From CAZNNH01 sp964574335 (GTDB taxonomy: Bacteria; Acidobacteriota; Vicinamibacteria; Fen-336), in the NCBI GenBank assembly GCA_964574335.1, contig CAZNNH010000020.1, forward strand, positions 1-58,583: a stretch of DNA of 58,583 nt, written 5' to 3'. Positions 17,305-28,286 of the stretch are shown in pieces (the stretch's first letter is position 1; each line of letters starts with the position of its first letter). The position numbers and the translations under genes were made by a program. Below the pieces are notes generated by a model. That model did no database searches, had not been told where the DNA came from, and saw only the letters and a list, made by a program, of their open reading frames with translations.

Positions 17305-19716
17305 GTGAACGGTAACTCCTTCCGGACCCTCGAGTTCGAAGCCATTCGTGCGTTGCTGCTGGGGCACGCCGGATCTGCGCCCGGTCGACGGCGGATCGAG
17401 GCCCTGGCGCCGAGCGGCGACCCGGCCGCCGTTCGAGAGGGGCTCGCGGTCACCTCCGAGGGGCGAACCCTGCTCGAGAAGGTCGGGCGCCAGCCCTACC
17501 AGGACCTGCCTGAGGTCGACGGGACGCTGGCCAAGGCCCGCATCGAGGGGTTCCTCCTGGAACCGCTGCAGCTCCTCGACATCGCCTCGTTCACCGAGGG
17601 AGCGGGCGAGATCGCCCGGGTGGTGGCCCGTGCCGAAGGCGCGCCCCGGCTGTCGCGCCTGGCCTCCGAGGTCCGCGACGCCTCGCCGTTGGCCACCGCG
17701 ATTCGCCGCGCCGTCCTCCCGAGCGGCGAGCTGGCCGACGACGCGTCCCCCGCGCTCCTCGAGATCCGCCGCCGGATCGCCCGACTGCGCCTCCGGCTGC
17801 ACTCGGTGATGGAGTCCTACCTGCGCGGGAAGGACGCCGACCGGCTGCTGCAGGAGAAGCTGATCACCACCCGCAACGATCGCTACGTGCTGCTGGTCCG
17901 GGCCGAGCAGCGCGGTCACCTCCAGGGGGTGGTGCACGGCAGCTCGGGCTCCGGCGCCAGCCTCTTCGTCGAGCCGATGCCGGCCGTGGAGCTCAACAAC
18001 GACATCGTGGCCCTGGGCGAGGAGGAGCGTCAGGAGATCGTCCGGATCCTGCGCGACCTCTCACGGCGCGTCTTCGAGGCGGTGTCGGAGCTGCAGCGCG
18101 CCTCCGAGCTGCTGGGCGAGCTGGATGCGGCGCAGGCTCGCGCTCTCCTGGCTCGCGAGATGGGCGCCAGCTCCCCCGAGATCGTGACCGAGCCGGAGCT
18201 CGAGCTGAAGGACGCCCGCCACCCCCTGCTCGAGGCCAGCTTCTGCGAGCGCCTCGGCTTGCCTCACCGGTCGACTCGATCGCCGGTCCCGGTCACCCTG
18301 CGTATCGCCCGCCAAGCACCGGTGCTGGTGATCAGCGGACCCAACACCGGCGGGAAGACGGTGGCCCTCAAGACGATCGGCCTGCTGGCCCTGATGGCGC
18401 AGAGCGGCCTGCACGTGCCCGCCGCGCCCGGCAGCCGACTGCCGGTCTTCCGCCGGGTGTTCGCCGACATCGGCGACGAGCAGTCGATCACCGCCGACTT
18501 GTCCACCTTCTCGGCCCACCTCGCCACCATCGTCGAGATGACCCGGGACCTGGCGCGCCCGGCGCTGGTGCTGCTCGACGAGGTGGGGGCCGGCACCGAC
18601 CCCACCGAGGGAGGCGGCCTGGGGGTGGCGATCGTCGATCACTTCCGCCAGGCCGGGGCGATGGTGGTGGCCACCACCCACCACGGCTTGATGAAGGCCT
18701 ATGCCCAGGCTACCGAAGGGGTGGCCTGCGCCTCGTTCGGCTACGACCCCCATAACTTCGAGCCCACCTACCGGCTCCAACTGGGGGTGCCGGGACGCAG
18801 CCTGGCGCTGGAGATGGCCGAGCGGTTGGGGCTGCCGGAGCCGATCGTCGCCGATGCGCGGGGCCGCCTGGACGACAAGGCGGTCCAGGCCGAGGCCCTC
18901 CTGAAGCGGCTGGAGGACGAGCGGCGCGAGCTGGACCACGAGCGGGCGCGGCTGTCCCGGGACCGACAGGAGCTGGCTCGGCAGCAGGCCGGCCTGAGCC
19001 GGGCCGAGGCCGAGATCGCGACCCGCAAGCGCGCCGCTGCCGAGAGCTTCGCCCGGGAGCTTCGCCGGAAGGGAGAGGAGGCCGCCCACAAGGCCGCCCT
19101 CGCCATCGAGAGCGCGGTCAGGAGGGTGGAGCGCTCGCGGCAGCCCTCGGCCGCGGCGGCCACCCGGGCGCGCTCGGCCGCCACCGCTGCCATCCGGCGG
19201 GTCGAGCAGGAGGTGCTACGGGACCCTGCGCTGGGACTCGAGCCCGAGCCCGAGGTCGAGCTCCCGGCCGCCGCCATCGAGGTGGGAGGCCGGGTGCGGG
19301 TCCGGGAGCTGGGCCTGGTCGGCGAGGTGATGGGGACCCACGGGGAGATGGTGGAGGTCGCGGTCAACGGGAAGCGGATGCGCGTCCCGAGCGCGGCCGT
19401 GACGCCGATCGCGGCGCGGGCGAACACCCGCCCCGCCCCGAACACGCGACCGCCGCTGCCACCGCGGGAGGCCCCGGGCGAGATCAACCTGGTGGGTCTC
19501 ACCGTCGACGAGGCGCTGCCCCGGGTCGACAAGCTGCTCGACGACGCCTCCCTCTCCGAGCGGCACGAGATCCGGGTGATCCACGGCTTCGGGGCCGGCC
19601 GGCTGCGACGAGCGGTGGCGGGTCTCCTGGAGGACCACCCCCACGTGGCGGCGTTCCGGATGGGCCGGACCAACGAGGGCGGCGGCGGCGTGACGATCGT
19701 GGAGCTGAAGGGATGA
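17305..19716 (+). CDS. mutS2: MutS2 ATPase/nuclease
   Basis: An 803-residue MutS2. The N-terminal helical lever region begins LEFEAIRALLLGH. The ATPase domain starts with Walker A GPNTGGKT at about 345-352, then STFSAHLATIVEM and Walker B LVLLDEVGAGTDPTEGG. A coiled coil (about 530-620) is followed by a KOW-like segment and a C-terminal Smr nuclease domain (about 726-803, INLVGLTVDEAL, VIHGFGAGRLR). In other bacteria MutS2 suppresses recombination and acts on collided ribosomes or branched DNA. The GTG start at 17305 is used; it heads a set with dnaG and rpoD, seven bases from dnaG. Confidence 0.93.
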   Translation: MNGNSFRTLEFEAIRALLLGHAGSAPGRRRIEALAPSGDPAAVREGLAVTSEGRTLLEKVGRQPYQDLPEVDGTLAKARIEGFLLEPLQLLDIASFTEGAGEIARVVARAEGAPRLSRLASEVRDASPLATAIRRAVLPSGELADDASPALLEIRRRIARLRLRLHSVMESYLRGKDADRLLQEKLITTRNDRYVLLVRAEQRGHLQGVVHGSSGSGASLFVEPMPAVELNNDIVALGEEERQEIVRILRDLSRRVFEAVSELQRASELLGELDAAQARALLAREMGASSPEIVTEPELELKDARHPLLEASFCERLGLPHRSTRSPVPVTLRIARQAPVLVISGPNTGGKTVALKTIGLLALMAQSGLHVPAAPGSRLPVFRRVFADIGDEQSITADLSTFSAHLATIVEMTRDLARPALVLLDEVGAGTDPTEGGGLGVAIVDHFRQAGAMVVATTHHGLMKAYAQATEGVACASFGYDPHNFEPTYRLQLGVPGRSLALEMAERLGLPEPIVADARGRLDDKAVQAEALLKRLEDERRELDHERARLSRDRQELARQQAGLSRAEAEIATRKRAAAESFARELRRKGEEAAHKAALAIESAVRRVERSRQPSAAAATRARSAATAAIRRVEQEVLRDPALGLEPEPEVELPAAAIEVGGRVRVRELGLVGEVMGTHGEMVEVAVNGKRMRVPSAAVTPIAARANTRPAPNTRPPLPPREAPGEINLVGLTVDEALPRVDKLLDDASLSERHEIRVIHGFGAGRLRRAVAGLLEDHPHVAAFRMGRTNEGGGGVTIVELKG

Positions 19717-19723
19717 CTCGCTG

Positions 19724-21484
19724 ATGGGGTTCCCGGACAGCTTCGTGGAAGAGGTGCGGCACGCCGCCGACATCGTGCGGGTGATCTCCGAGCACGTCTC
19801 GCTCAAGAAGACGGGCGCCTCCTGGAAGGGCCTGTGCCCCTTCCACAAGGAGAAGACGCCGTCGTTCAACGTGCGCGCCGACCCGCCGATCTTCCACTGC
19901 TTCGGCTGCGGCGAAGGGGGCGACGTCTTCAAGTTCCTGATGCTGCACGACCGGCTGAGCTTCCCCGAGGCGGTGACCGCGCTGGCGCAGAGGCACGGGA
20001 TCGTCGTTCCCGAGGGCCACCACGATGTGGGGCCGGACCGCAAGCAGCGCGAGCAGATCCTGGAGCTGCTCGAGGCCGCCGCCCAGCACTTCACCCGCAA
20101 CCTCTGGAAGGGCCTCGGCACCCGCGCCCGCGAGTACCTGCTCGGGCGCGGCTTCGAGAAGGCCACCCTGGAGACGATCCGGGCCGGCGCCGCCGCCGAC
20201 TCGTGGGACGACCTGCTCGGTGCTCTGGGCCGCCGTTTCCCGCCGGCGGCGCTGTTGGCGGCGGGGCTGTGCCTGGAGCGACAAGACCGAAGCGGCCACT
20301 ACGACCGTTTCCGCAACCGCGCCATGTTCCCGATCGCGAACGAGCGCGGCCAGGTGGTCGGCTTCGGGGCCCGGAGCCTGGACGGCTCGGAGCCGAAGTA
20401 TCTCAACTCGCCGGAGACCGCCGTCTACCAGAAGAGCCATTCGGTGTATGGGCTGTCTTGGGCCAAGGAGGCCGCCCGCCGGGAGCGGCGGCTGCTGCTG
20501 ATGGAGGGCTACCTGGACGTGGCCCGAGCCATCCAGGCCGGCGTGCCCGAGGCGGTAGCGACCTGCGGGACGGCCCTGACCACCGGCCATGCCCGGCTGA
20601 TCCGCCGGTTTGCCGACGTGGTCTTCGTCAACTTCGACCAGGACGAGGCCGGCCAGCGCGCCGCGTACAAGAGTCTCGAGGTGCTGACCGACGAGGGCCT
20701 GGTGGCACGGGTGGTGGAGCTTCCCGAAGGGCACGATCCCGACTCCTTCCTCCGGGAGCACGGAGCCGAGGCCTACCGGGAGCGGCTTTCTGAGGCGCCC
20801 GTCCACATGGAGTGGCTGATAAGGCGCGCCGCGGCGCTCAACGACGTCGCCACCCCGGCGGGGAAGTCCGCCTACCTGAAGAGCCTGCTCCCCTCCCTGG
20901 TCCGGGTACAGAGCGCGGTGGAGCGGGCGGCCTGGCTGCCACGGGTGGTGGCGGCGGGCGGCCTGGATCGGGCCGCGGCGGAGGAGGAGCTGGCCCGGGC
21001 GCTGGGCAAACGACCGACCTCGGTCGCCGCCCCGCAGCCATCGGTCCCGCGGGCAATGCGGGGCCTGCGGCCTGCCGAGAGGTGGCTGTTGGCCCTGGTC
21101 CTGACGGGGGCAGAGGGGGCGGAGCAGGCGCTCGACGAGCTGCAGGACGAGGACCTCGGCGGGCTCCGCGGTGAGGCGGTGCTGCGGACCGCCAGACGGC
21201 TACGGCGCCGGGGGGAGCGGGTGACCGCCGCCGCCCTCGAGGCGGCGGTCGAAGGCGAGGAGCAGCGGCGCCTGGTGCGAGAGGTCGCCATCGAAGACCC
21301 GCCGGTCGACGCCGCCCAGCCGGCCGATTGCGTGCTGGCGCTGCGCCGGCTGGTGGTCGAGCGGAGGCTGGCGGAGATCCAGCGGGAGCTTCAGGCGGCT
21401 TCCGAGGGTCCGGCCATGGAGGCTCTGCTGCAGGAGAAGCTGGCCCTCTCACGACAGATGGCGAACCCGACGGCAACGGACTAG
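19724..21484 (+). CDS. dnaG: DNA primase DnaG
   Basis: A 586-residue primase. The CHC2 zinc finger uses C38, H41, C59 and C62 (CPFH...CFGC). The TOPRIM catalytic part shows LLLMEGYLDV (about 257-266) and FDQDEAGQRAA, and the basic RNA polymerase-like segment has the family pattern YLNSPET..Y.K.. in between. The C-terminal part (about 440-586) is the DnaB-interacting helicase-binding domain and is weakly conserved. It makes RNA primers for replication. It is followed 23 bases later by rpoD, the classic dnaG-rpoD pairing. Confidence 0.95.
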   Translation: MGFPDSFVEEVRHAADIVRVISEHVSLKKTGASWKGLCPFHKEKTPSFNVRADPPIFHCFGCGEGGDVFKFLMLHDRLSFPEAVTALAQRHGIVVPEGHHDVGPDRKQREQILELLEAAAQHFTRNLWKGLGTRAREYLLGRGFEKATLETIRAGAAADSWDDLLGALGRRFPPAALLAAGLCLERQDRSGHYDRFRNRAMFPIANERGQVVGFGARSLDGSEPKYLNSPETAVYQKSHSVYGLSWAKEAARRERRLLLMEGYLDVARAIQAGVPEAVATCGTALTTGHARLIRRFADVVFVNFDQDEAGQRAAYKSLEVLTDEGLVARVVELPEGHDPDSFLREHGAEAYRERLSEAPVHMEWLIRRAAALNDVATPAGKSAYLKSLLPSLVRVQSAVERAAWLPRVVAAGGLDRAAAEEELARALGKRPTSVAAPQPSVPRAMRGLRPAERWLLALVLTGAEGAEQALDELQDEDLGGLRGEAVLRTARRLRRRGERVTAAALEAAVEGEEQRRLVREVAIEDPPVDAAQPADCVLALRRLVVERRLAEIQRELQAASEGPAMEALLQEKLALSRQMANPTATD

Positions 21485-21507
21485 ATTCGAGAAGGGGAGA
21501 CACGAGG

Positions 21508-23174
<1,667 letters not shown>

Positions 23175-23178
<4 letters not shown>

Positions 23179-23951
23179 CCCAGGATGAAGTCCGCGATCA
23201 CCGGCAGGTGGTCGCTCGCCACCTTGGAGAGCTGCATCCGGCAGGTGCGGGTGGCGAGCAGGCTTAGCGAGCCCCGGTAGTAGACGCGGTCCAGACCACC
23301 CCTCGGGAAGAAGGAAGGGAAGGTGCGGATCGGGCGGCCGGGCTTCGACTCGGTGGCGCACCTGAAGCCGAGCAGGTCCGTGAACACCGGCCGTAGCAGC
23401 GAGCGCCAGTCGTTGAAGTCGCCGGCCACCAGGCACGGGGCCTGTGACGGGATCGACGAGAGCTCCCGCGAGCCTAGCAGCAGCCCGATCTGCTGGTGGC
23501 GCTCCCGCGCCGACAGGCCCAGGTGGAGGTTGAAGACCTCCAGCGTCCGGCCGTGGCCGGCGATCTCGAGCCGGATCGCGGTGTGCTGGCAGCCGCGCCG
23601 CTTGCGCAGACCGATCGTGAGGTCGATGTTGCGTTGGGAGCCGATCGGGTGGCGGCTCAGCGTGGCGTTCCCGTAACGTCCTTTGCGGAGGCTGACGTTG
23701 TGCCCGACGGCTACGAACGGGTAGCCGGCCTGATCGGCCAGCTCCCAGGCCAGGTCCATCTCCCGCGAGCGGGGCACGCCTTCGTCCACCTCCTGCAGCA
23801 GCGCCAGATCGGCGTCGTAGGCGAGGAGGATCTCCGCGATCCGTCCCGGACGGAACAGCCGGTCGACGCCGATGGCGCGATGGATGTTGTAGGTGAGGAT
23901 GCGGAAACGCACGCGCCCACCGCTGGCGGCCGCCCCCGGCGGCTCACTCAT
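23175..23951 (-). CDS. endonuclease/exonuclease/phosphatase (EEP) fold protein
   Basis: A 258-residue EEP superfamily hydrolase. Motifs are the opening ILTYNIHRAIGVD (metal-binding N), ALLQEVDEG (metal-binding E), NLHLGLSARER (catalytic H region), VAGDFNDWR (D and N) and the final SDHLPVIADF (DH pair). All catalytic positions are present. The substrate cannot be told from sequence; relatives cleave DNA, phospholipids or phosphoesters. The LHLG..ARERHQQ form is common in single-domain bacterial proteins next to phospholipase D genes. The start overlaps the FecR-like gene stop by 8 nt. Confidence 0.85.
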
Positions 23952-24762
23952 CGACGACGCAGATCAGACCCTCGGCCGAAGGCGCCCCCTCGAGACCCCG
24001 GTCGTCGCTCACCGAGACCCGCCAGCGAAACGTGCCGGGCCAGGGGATCCTGACCGACTGTGGGGATGCGCCCACATCCCGGTCGATCAGGACCTCGTCG
24101 GAGTCGATCGGCAGCACCTGGATGTGGTTTGCGCCCCGCGAGGGGCTCCAGCTCAGGCGAAGGTCCCGGCCCCTCCTGACGTAGAAGGGGTCGGAGCCAG
24201 GTTCCACGGTCTCGGGCGCCTGGGGCAGCGGCGTGGCGGAGGTGGGGGGCCGGCCACTGGCGACCACCGTCCCCTGGCCGGTGGTCAGGCTCACCCGCTT
24301 GTCCCGGGCGGTGACGCGGAAGCGCCCATCCACGGCCGCCACGGTGGTGGTGCCACCGACCTGGCGGACCACCCCCCGACCCTGGCCACGCACCTCGGCC
24401 CCCTGGGAGATCAGCTTGATGATGTCGCCCTCGGAGAGGATCTCGATCCGGCCCCGCACCAGCTCCATCGACAGCACCAGCCCGCTCGGGATCGAAAGCT
24501 CCGTGGCCGCGCTCATACGGATCCGCATCCAGGGGAACTCCAGGGTGGCCAGCGCTTCAGGCCCGGTCTTCAGACGCTCGCCGGTGCGGACCGGAGCGCC
24601 TTCCGCCATCGGCTGCCAGGCACCGTCACCGCTGGCGTGCTCGATCTGGCCCTCGAGGAAGGAGAGCTTGGCGACCGGCACGGGCGGTGCCGGATCCTGG
24701 CCCCAGGCGAGCGGTTCGATCCCCAGGGCAAGCGCCAGCGCGAGAAGACCGCGTCCGCTCAT
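23944..24762 (-). CDS. exported FecR-domain protein
   Basis: A 272-residue protein with a signal peptide (LLALALALGIEPLAWGQ). A FecR-type domain follows (about 30-165): FLEGQIEHASGDGAWQPMAEG, VRTGERLKTGPEALATLEF and the GTTTVAAVDGRFRV turn. A C-terminal beta-rich Ig-like module (about 190-272) shows LRLSWSPSRGANHI and TFRWRVS. Free-standing FecR-domain proteins of this shape are periplasmic and of unknown role; this is not a FecR sigma regulator, since it has no N-terminal anti-sigma helix and no FecI neighbour. It appears co-transcribed with the EEP gene. Confidence 0.8.
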   Translation of the reverse strand: MSGRGLLALALALGIEPLAWGQDPAPPVPVAKLSFLEGQIEHASGDGAWQPMAEGAPVRTGERLKTGPEALATLEFPWMRIRMSAATELSIPSGLVLSMELVRGRIEILSEGDIIKLISQGAEVRGQGRGVVRQVGGTTTVAAVDGRFRVTARDKRVSLTTGQGTVVASGRPPTSATPLPQAPETVEPGSDPFYVRRGRDLRLSWSPSRGANHIQVLPIDSDEVLIDRDVGASPQSVRIPWPGTFRWRVSVSDDRGLEGAPSAEGLICVVDE

Positions 24763-24817
24763 GCCTGGGACTGTAGCACGGGCCGGTCCCTTGCAGCGAT
24801 CTGGTAGTCTCTCACGT

Positions 24818-24890
24818 GGGCCTGTAGTTCAGCGGTCAGAACGGCCGGCTCATAACCGGCTAGTCGAAGGTTCGAATCCTTCCAGGCCCA
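24818..24890 (+). tRNA. tRNA with CAT anticodon (elongator Met or Ile2)
   Basis: A 73-nt cloverleaf folds fully: acceptor GGGCCTG pairs with CAGGCCC, the D stem is GTTC/GAAC, the anticodon stem GCCGG/CCGGC encloses CTCATAA, and the T arm GAAGG/CCTTC encloses TTCGAAT. The discriminator is A. The CCA end is not encoded. G1-C72 pairing and the lack of three G-C pairs in the initiator order rule out initiator tRNA. The GGGCC acceptor is what I recall for many lysidine-modified Ile2 tRNAs, but elongator Met is equally possible. Confidence 0.93.
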
Positions 24891-24935
24891 CTCTCTCCCT
24901 GCCCTCCGGTGCCCGTCCCGCTAGGGGGCCGCGGG

Positions 24936-24944
24936 TGCTAGAAT
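24936..24944 (+). promoter_or_regulatory. possible extended -10 element of the zinc-ribbon gene
   Basis: TGCTAGAAT, 29 bp before the ATG at 24974. No good -35. Same 9-mer as at 11899-11907. Confidence 0.4.
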
Positions 24945-24973
24945 CCTCACAAGGTGACAGGAAAAGCGGACGA

Positions 24974-25708
24974 ATGAACCCGGAGCTCGAGAGGCTGATC
25001 CAGCTCCAGAAGGCCGAGAGCGAGCTCAAGCGCCTGGATGACGAGCTGGCCGAGGTTCCTCGCAGGAGGAGCGCCTTGGAGCGCGAGCTGACCGGCGAGC
25101 AAGCCCGGCTGGAGGAGGCCCGCGCGGGCTTCGAGGCCTGCCAGAAGGGCCGACGGCGCCACGAAGCGGATCTCCAGGACCTCGAGGCCAAGCGCTCACG
25201 CCACAAAGAGCAGCTCATGGATGTGAAGACCAACAAGGAGTACACGGCCAAGCTCCACGAGATCGAGGGCGTGGAGCGGCAGATCGGCGAGCGCGAGGAC
25301 CAGATCCTGGAGGAGCTGGAGCGCGCCGACACGCTGGCGTCGGCGCTGAAGCAGGCCGAAGCGGCCCTCAAAGAGGCCGAGGGGCGTCACCGGACCGCCC
25401 TGGCGGCGCTTCAGGAGAACGAGCAGGGGCTTCGCGACGCCCGAAGACGTCTGGTCGAGGAGCGAGACGGCATCGCCGCCGGCCTTGGCGAGCACCCGCT
25501 CGACCTGTTCCGGCGGGTGGCCAAGCTGCGGGGAGGGGTCGCCATGGCCGAGGCGCGCGACGGCATGTGCCTGGTCTGCCATGTGCTGCTTCGGCCCCAG
25601 CTCTTCGTGGACATCAAGCGCAACGAAGAGATACTGCAGTGCCAGTCGTGCAGCCGGATCCTCTACTACGAGTCGCCGATACCCATCGCCGACACCCCGC
25701 AGCCTTGA
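24974..25708 (+). CDS. coiled-coil protein with C-terminal C4 zinc ribbon (COG1579/DUF164)
   Basis: A 244-residue protein. Residues about 1-180 are an almost continuous antiparallel coiled coil rich in Glu, Arg and Lys, containing the family hairpin signature MDVKTNKEYTAKLHEIE. Residues about 195-235 are a zinc ribbon with CLVCHVLLRPQLF and CQSCSRILYY, giving CxxC pairs. The family is widespread and conserved beside DNA or RNA metabolism genes, but its role is not settled. It is preceded by the tRNA and convergent with the YfiH-type gene. Confidence 0.85.
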   Translation: MNPELERLIQLQKAESELKRLDDELAEVPRRRSALERELTGEQARLEEARAGFEACQKGRRRHEADLQDLEAKRSRHKEQLMDVKTNKEYTAKLHEIEGVERQIGEREDQILEELERADTLASALKQAEAALKEAEGRHRTALAALQENEQGLRDARRRLVEERDGIAAGLGEHPLDLFRRVAKLRGGVAMAEARDGMCLVCHVLLRPQLFVDIKRNEEILQCQSCSRILYYESPIPIADTPQP

Positions 25709-25726
25709 CGTCGCGGCATCCGCGGC

Positions 25727-26431
25727 TCATTCCGCGAATCCAACGAAGCTGATCATCCGGCCAGCGCCGGCACCATCCCGACGGTACGAGTAGTAGCGCT
25801 CGGTGAGGCACGCGGTGCACTCGTCGACCGTGAACATGTGGGATTCCACGACCCCGGCATCCAGGAGCTGCGCCTGGTTGGCAGCACGCAGGTCGAGAAA
25901 CGGCCTCCCGCCCGATCCCGGCCGGAAGAAGCGGGCCCCAGCCGAGCCGAAGGCGCACCGCAGCTCGTCGCCCACCTGGTAGCAGCAGGGTCCGATCGCC
26001 GGCCCGAGCGCCGCCAGCAGCCGACCGGGGTCGCTGCCGGCCTCGACCAGGGCGAGGACCGCGGCCCGCACCACCCCCGCCGCCGTGCCACGCCAGCCGG
26101 CATGGGCGGCACCCGCCAGCCGGCGGTCCGGGTCGACGAGAAGCACCGGAAGGCAGTCGGCCGTCTCGATGGCGAGCAGCAGGCGGGGGGCGGTGGCGAT
26201 GGCGGCGTCGGCGGGGGGGGTCCCCCCCCAAGGAGCCGTGCACACCGAGGCGCCGTGGACCTGCTTCAGGAACAGGAGTCGGCCGGCGGCGGCCAGCGCG
26301 GAGGACGTTCTTTGCCGCCACTGGTCCCGCGTCTCGTGGCCGGCGCCGGGGGCCTTGCGCTCGAAGCCGTGCACCAGGCCAGGAACCGCCGACAGCGCCG
26401 GGACGGTGACGAGGGTAGATTCGAGGCCCAT
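25727..26431 (-). CDS. pgeF: YfiH/PgeF-family purine nucleoside phosphorylase (laccase-fold)
   Basis: A 234-residue protein of the multicopper polyphenol oxidase-like (DUF152) family, now known to include purine nucleoside phosphorylases and an editor of peptidoglycan precursors that carry L-Ser instead of L-Ala. Signature motifs are LKQVHG, ETADCLPVLL, AHAGWRGT, ALGPAIGPCCYQVG and CTACLTERYYSYRRDG, which together give the zinc-binding His/Cys set. The length is usual. It is divergent from the glycosidase-like gene. Confidence 0.88.
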   Translation of the reverse strand: MGLESTLVTVPALSAVPGLVHGFERKAPGAGHETRDQWRQRTSSALAAAGRLLFLKQVHGASVCTAPWGGTPPADAAIATAPRLLLAIETADCLPVLLVDPDRRLAGAAHAGWRGTAAGVVRAAVLALVEAGSDPGRLLAALGPAIGPCCYQVGDELRCAFGSAGARFFRPGSGGRPFLDLRAANQAQLLDAGVVESHMFTVDECTACLTERYYSYRRDGAGAGRMISFVGFAE

Positions 26432-26489
26432 CGCCGGATGTTACTCCCCCCCGAGGTCCGGGGCAGAAGGCCGCGGTACACTCCTTCGC

Positions 26490-27590
26490 GTGTCGGAGAT
26501 GACCGCTACCCCACCGCCAGGCCCCGGCCCCAAGCGGCGCCGTGGCTGGCTCCGGCGCTCGCTGGTCGTGGTGACCTTGGTGCTGGCCGCGCTGGGAGCC
26601 GGCGCCGGCTACGTGGCGTTCGCGCCCGCGGGCGATGCCCGGCCGCACCCCTTCAACCAGGACCGCAACGCGGTGTGGCTGGAGCATCGGTGGCTCGAGC
26701 GGGCTCACCCCGAGGCGGAGATGGTCGCCCTGCTCGGATCGCTGCGCCGGCACGGCGTCCTCTACGTGTTCCCCCACCTGATCCCTTTCGATAGGGCGGG
26801 CCGTCTGCCGCCGCACGACCGCGACCAGATGCGCGCTCTCTTGTCGGTGGCACAGCGGCTGGCGCCCGAGATGAAGGTGCTCCCTTGGGTGGGAGGGCTA
26901 CGGGTGGGCTACCACCGCACCCGGCCCGGCACCGTGAACCTGGGCGACCTGGGGCAGCGACAGCGTATCGTCGCCGAGTGTCGGGGGCTGATCGACGAGG
27001 GGTTCCACGGAATCCACGTCAACATCGAGCCGATCGACAACGGCAACGTCGAGTTCCTCTCGCTGCTTCGGGCCCTGCGCACGGCGGTGGGGCCGGACGC
27101 GATCCTGTCGCTCTCGGCGATCCGGCCCGGGCCTCTGACCCTGCCGGGCGCGCCCAACTTCTTCTGGACCCCCGATTACTACGCACGGGTGGCATCGGTG
27201 GCCAACCAGATCGTGGTGATGGCCTACGATACCGCGCTGCCCACGCCCGATGCCTACCGACGCTACATGGCCTACGCGGCTTCCAGCGCCACCCGGGCGC
27301 TGGTGAGCTCGGGCTCTCGGGCGCGGGTCCTGATCGGCATCCCCACCTACGACGCCACCGGGCTGATGCACCGGGGGAACGTCGAGACGCCGGAGAACGC
27401 CCTGCTCGGGATCGTGGCGGGCCTCCGCGGTCTGGGAGCCGGCGGGACGTTCGAGGGGGTGGCGCTGTACGCCGAGTGGACCACCGACGACACCGAGTGG
27501 GCCGCCTACGAGCGGATCTGGCGAGGGCGAAGCGACCCCGCCCGACTTGGGCCCCAGGGAGCAGGGAGCGCCGCTCGGAGCGGCTCGTGA
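26490..27590 (+). CDS. membrane-anchored TIM-barrel glycosidase-like protein
   Basis: A 366-residue protein with a cytoplasmic basic start, one membrane helix (LVVVTLVLAALGAGAGYVAF) and an exported domain. ECRGLIDEGFHGIHVNIEPI resembles the catalytic beta-4 strand of GH18-type barrels (DGxxxDxE pattern, here ending in the glutamate). VVMAYDTALPTPDAYRRY and VLIGIPTYDATG match later strands of GH18-like proteins. A chitinase or peptidoglycan hydrolase-like role is possible; substrate unknown. Starts are the GTG at 26490 or the ATG at 26499. The C-terminal tail after about 350 is low-complexity. Confidence 0.65.
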   Translation: MSEMTATPPPGPGPKRRRGWLRRSLVVVTLVLAALGAGAGYVAFAPAGDARPHPFNQDRNAVWLEHRWLERAHPEAEMVALLGSLRRHGVLYVFPHLIPFDRAGRLPPHDRDQMRALLSVAQRLAPEMKVLPWVGGLRVGYHRTRPGTVNLGDLGQRQRIVAECRGLIDEGFHGIHVNIEPIDNGNVEFLSLLRALRTAVGPDAILSLSAIRPGPLTLPGAPNFFWTPDYYARVASVANQIVVMAYDTALPTPDAYRRYMAYAASSATRALVSSGSRARVLIGIPTYDATGLMHRGNVETPENALLGIVAGLRGLGAGGTFEGVALYAEWTTDDTEWAAYERIWRGRSDPARLGPQGAGSAARSGS

Positions 27591-27605
27591 CGTGAGGGCG
27601 GGCCC

Positions 27606-28286
27606 TCAGGCGGCGGCGGCCCGGTCCTCGACGATCTCGCCGTCGCGGATGTTGACGACCCGGGAGGCGAGGTCGGCCACGGCGTGGTCGTGGGTGATGA
27701 TCACGATGGTCTGCCCGGCGTCGTGCAGCTCGCCGAACAACGACACGATGCCCTTGCCGGAAGTGGTGTCCAGGTTCCCGGTCGGCTCGTCGGCCAGAAC
27801 GATGGCCGGACGGTTGACCAGGGCGCGAGCGATCGCCACCCGCTGCATCTGACCGCCGGACAGCTCGGTGGGCTTGTGCTCCATCCGGTCGGCCAGATCC
27901 ACCTTGGCCAGCATGGCGGCGGCCCGTTCCCGGCGCTGGCGGGTGGGGACCCCGGCGAACAGCAGCGGCAGCTCCACGTTCTCGAGCGCCGAGGCATACG
28001 GGAGCAGGTTGAAGTTCTGGAAGACGAAGCCGATGTGGCGGTTGCGGATCTCGGCCAGCCGGTTGCGGTCGAGACCGGCGACGGCCTCCCCGGAGAGCTC
28101 GTACTCGCCGGAGCTGGGTGCGTCGAGGCACCCCATGATGTTCATCAGCGTCGACTTGCCGGAGCCCGACGGGCCCACCACGGCGACGTACTGGTTGCGC
28201 TCGATGGTGAGGTCGATGGAGCGGAGCGCCTCCACCTCCACCCGCCCGGTGCTGTAGACCTTTCGGATGCCTCGCATGCGGATCAT
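27606..28286 (-). CDS. MacB-type ABC transporter ATPase
   Basis: A 226-residue ATP-binding subunit of the LolD/MacB subfamily. Walker A is GPSGSGKST, the Q-loop FVFQNFNLLP, the signature LSGGQMQRVAIARAL and Walker B IVLADEPTGNLD, followed by THDHAVA. It is the last gene of a four-gene operon and overlaps the upstream permease by ATGA. In this architecture the ATPase is a separate chain instead of being fused to the permease as in E. coli MacB. Confidence 0.92.
   Translation of the reverse strand: MIRMRGIRKVYSTGRVEVEALRSIDLTIERNQYVAVVGPSGSGKSTLMNIMGCLDAPSSGEYELSGEAVAGLDRNRLAEIRNRHIGFVFQNFNLLPYASALENVELPLLFAGVPTRQRRERAAAMLAKVDLADRMEHKPTELSGGQMQRVAIARALVNRPAIVLADEPTGNLDTTSGKGIVSLFGELHDAGQTIVIITHDHAVADLASRVVNIRDGEIVEDRAAAA

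Noticed and set aside
24818..24890. Initiator tRNA
   Set aside because: The 1-72 pair is intact and the anticodon stem lacks the initiator G-C order.
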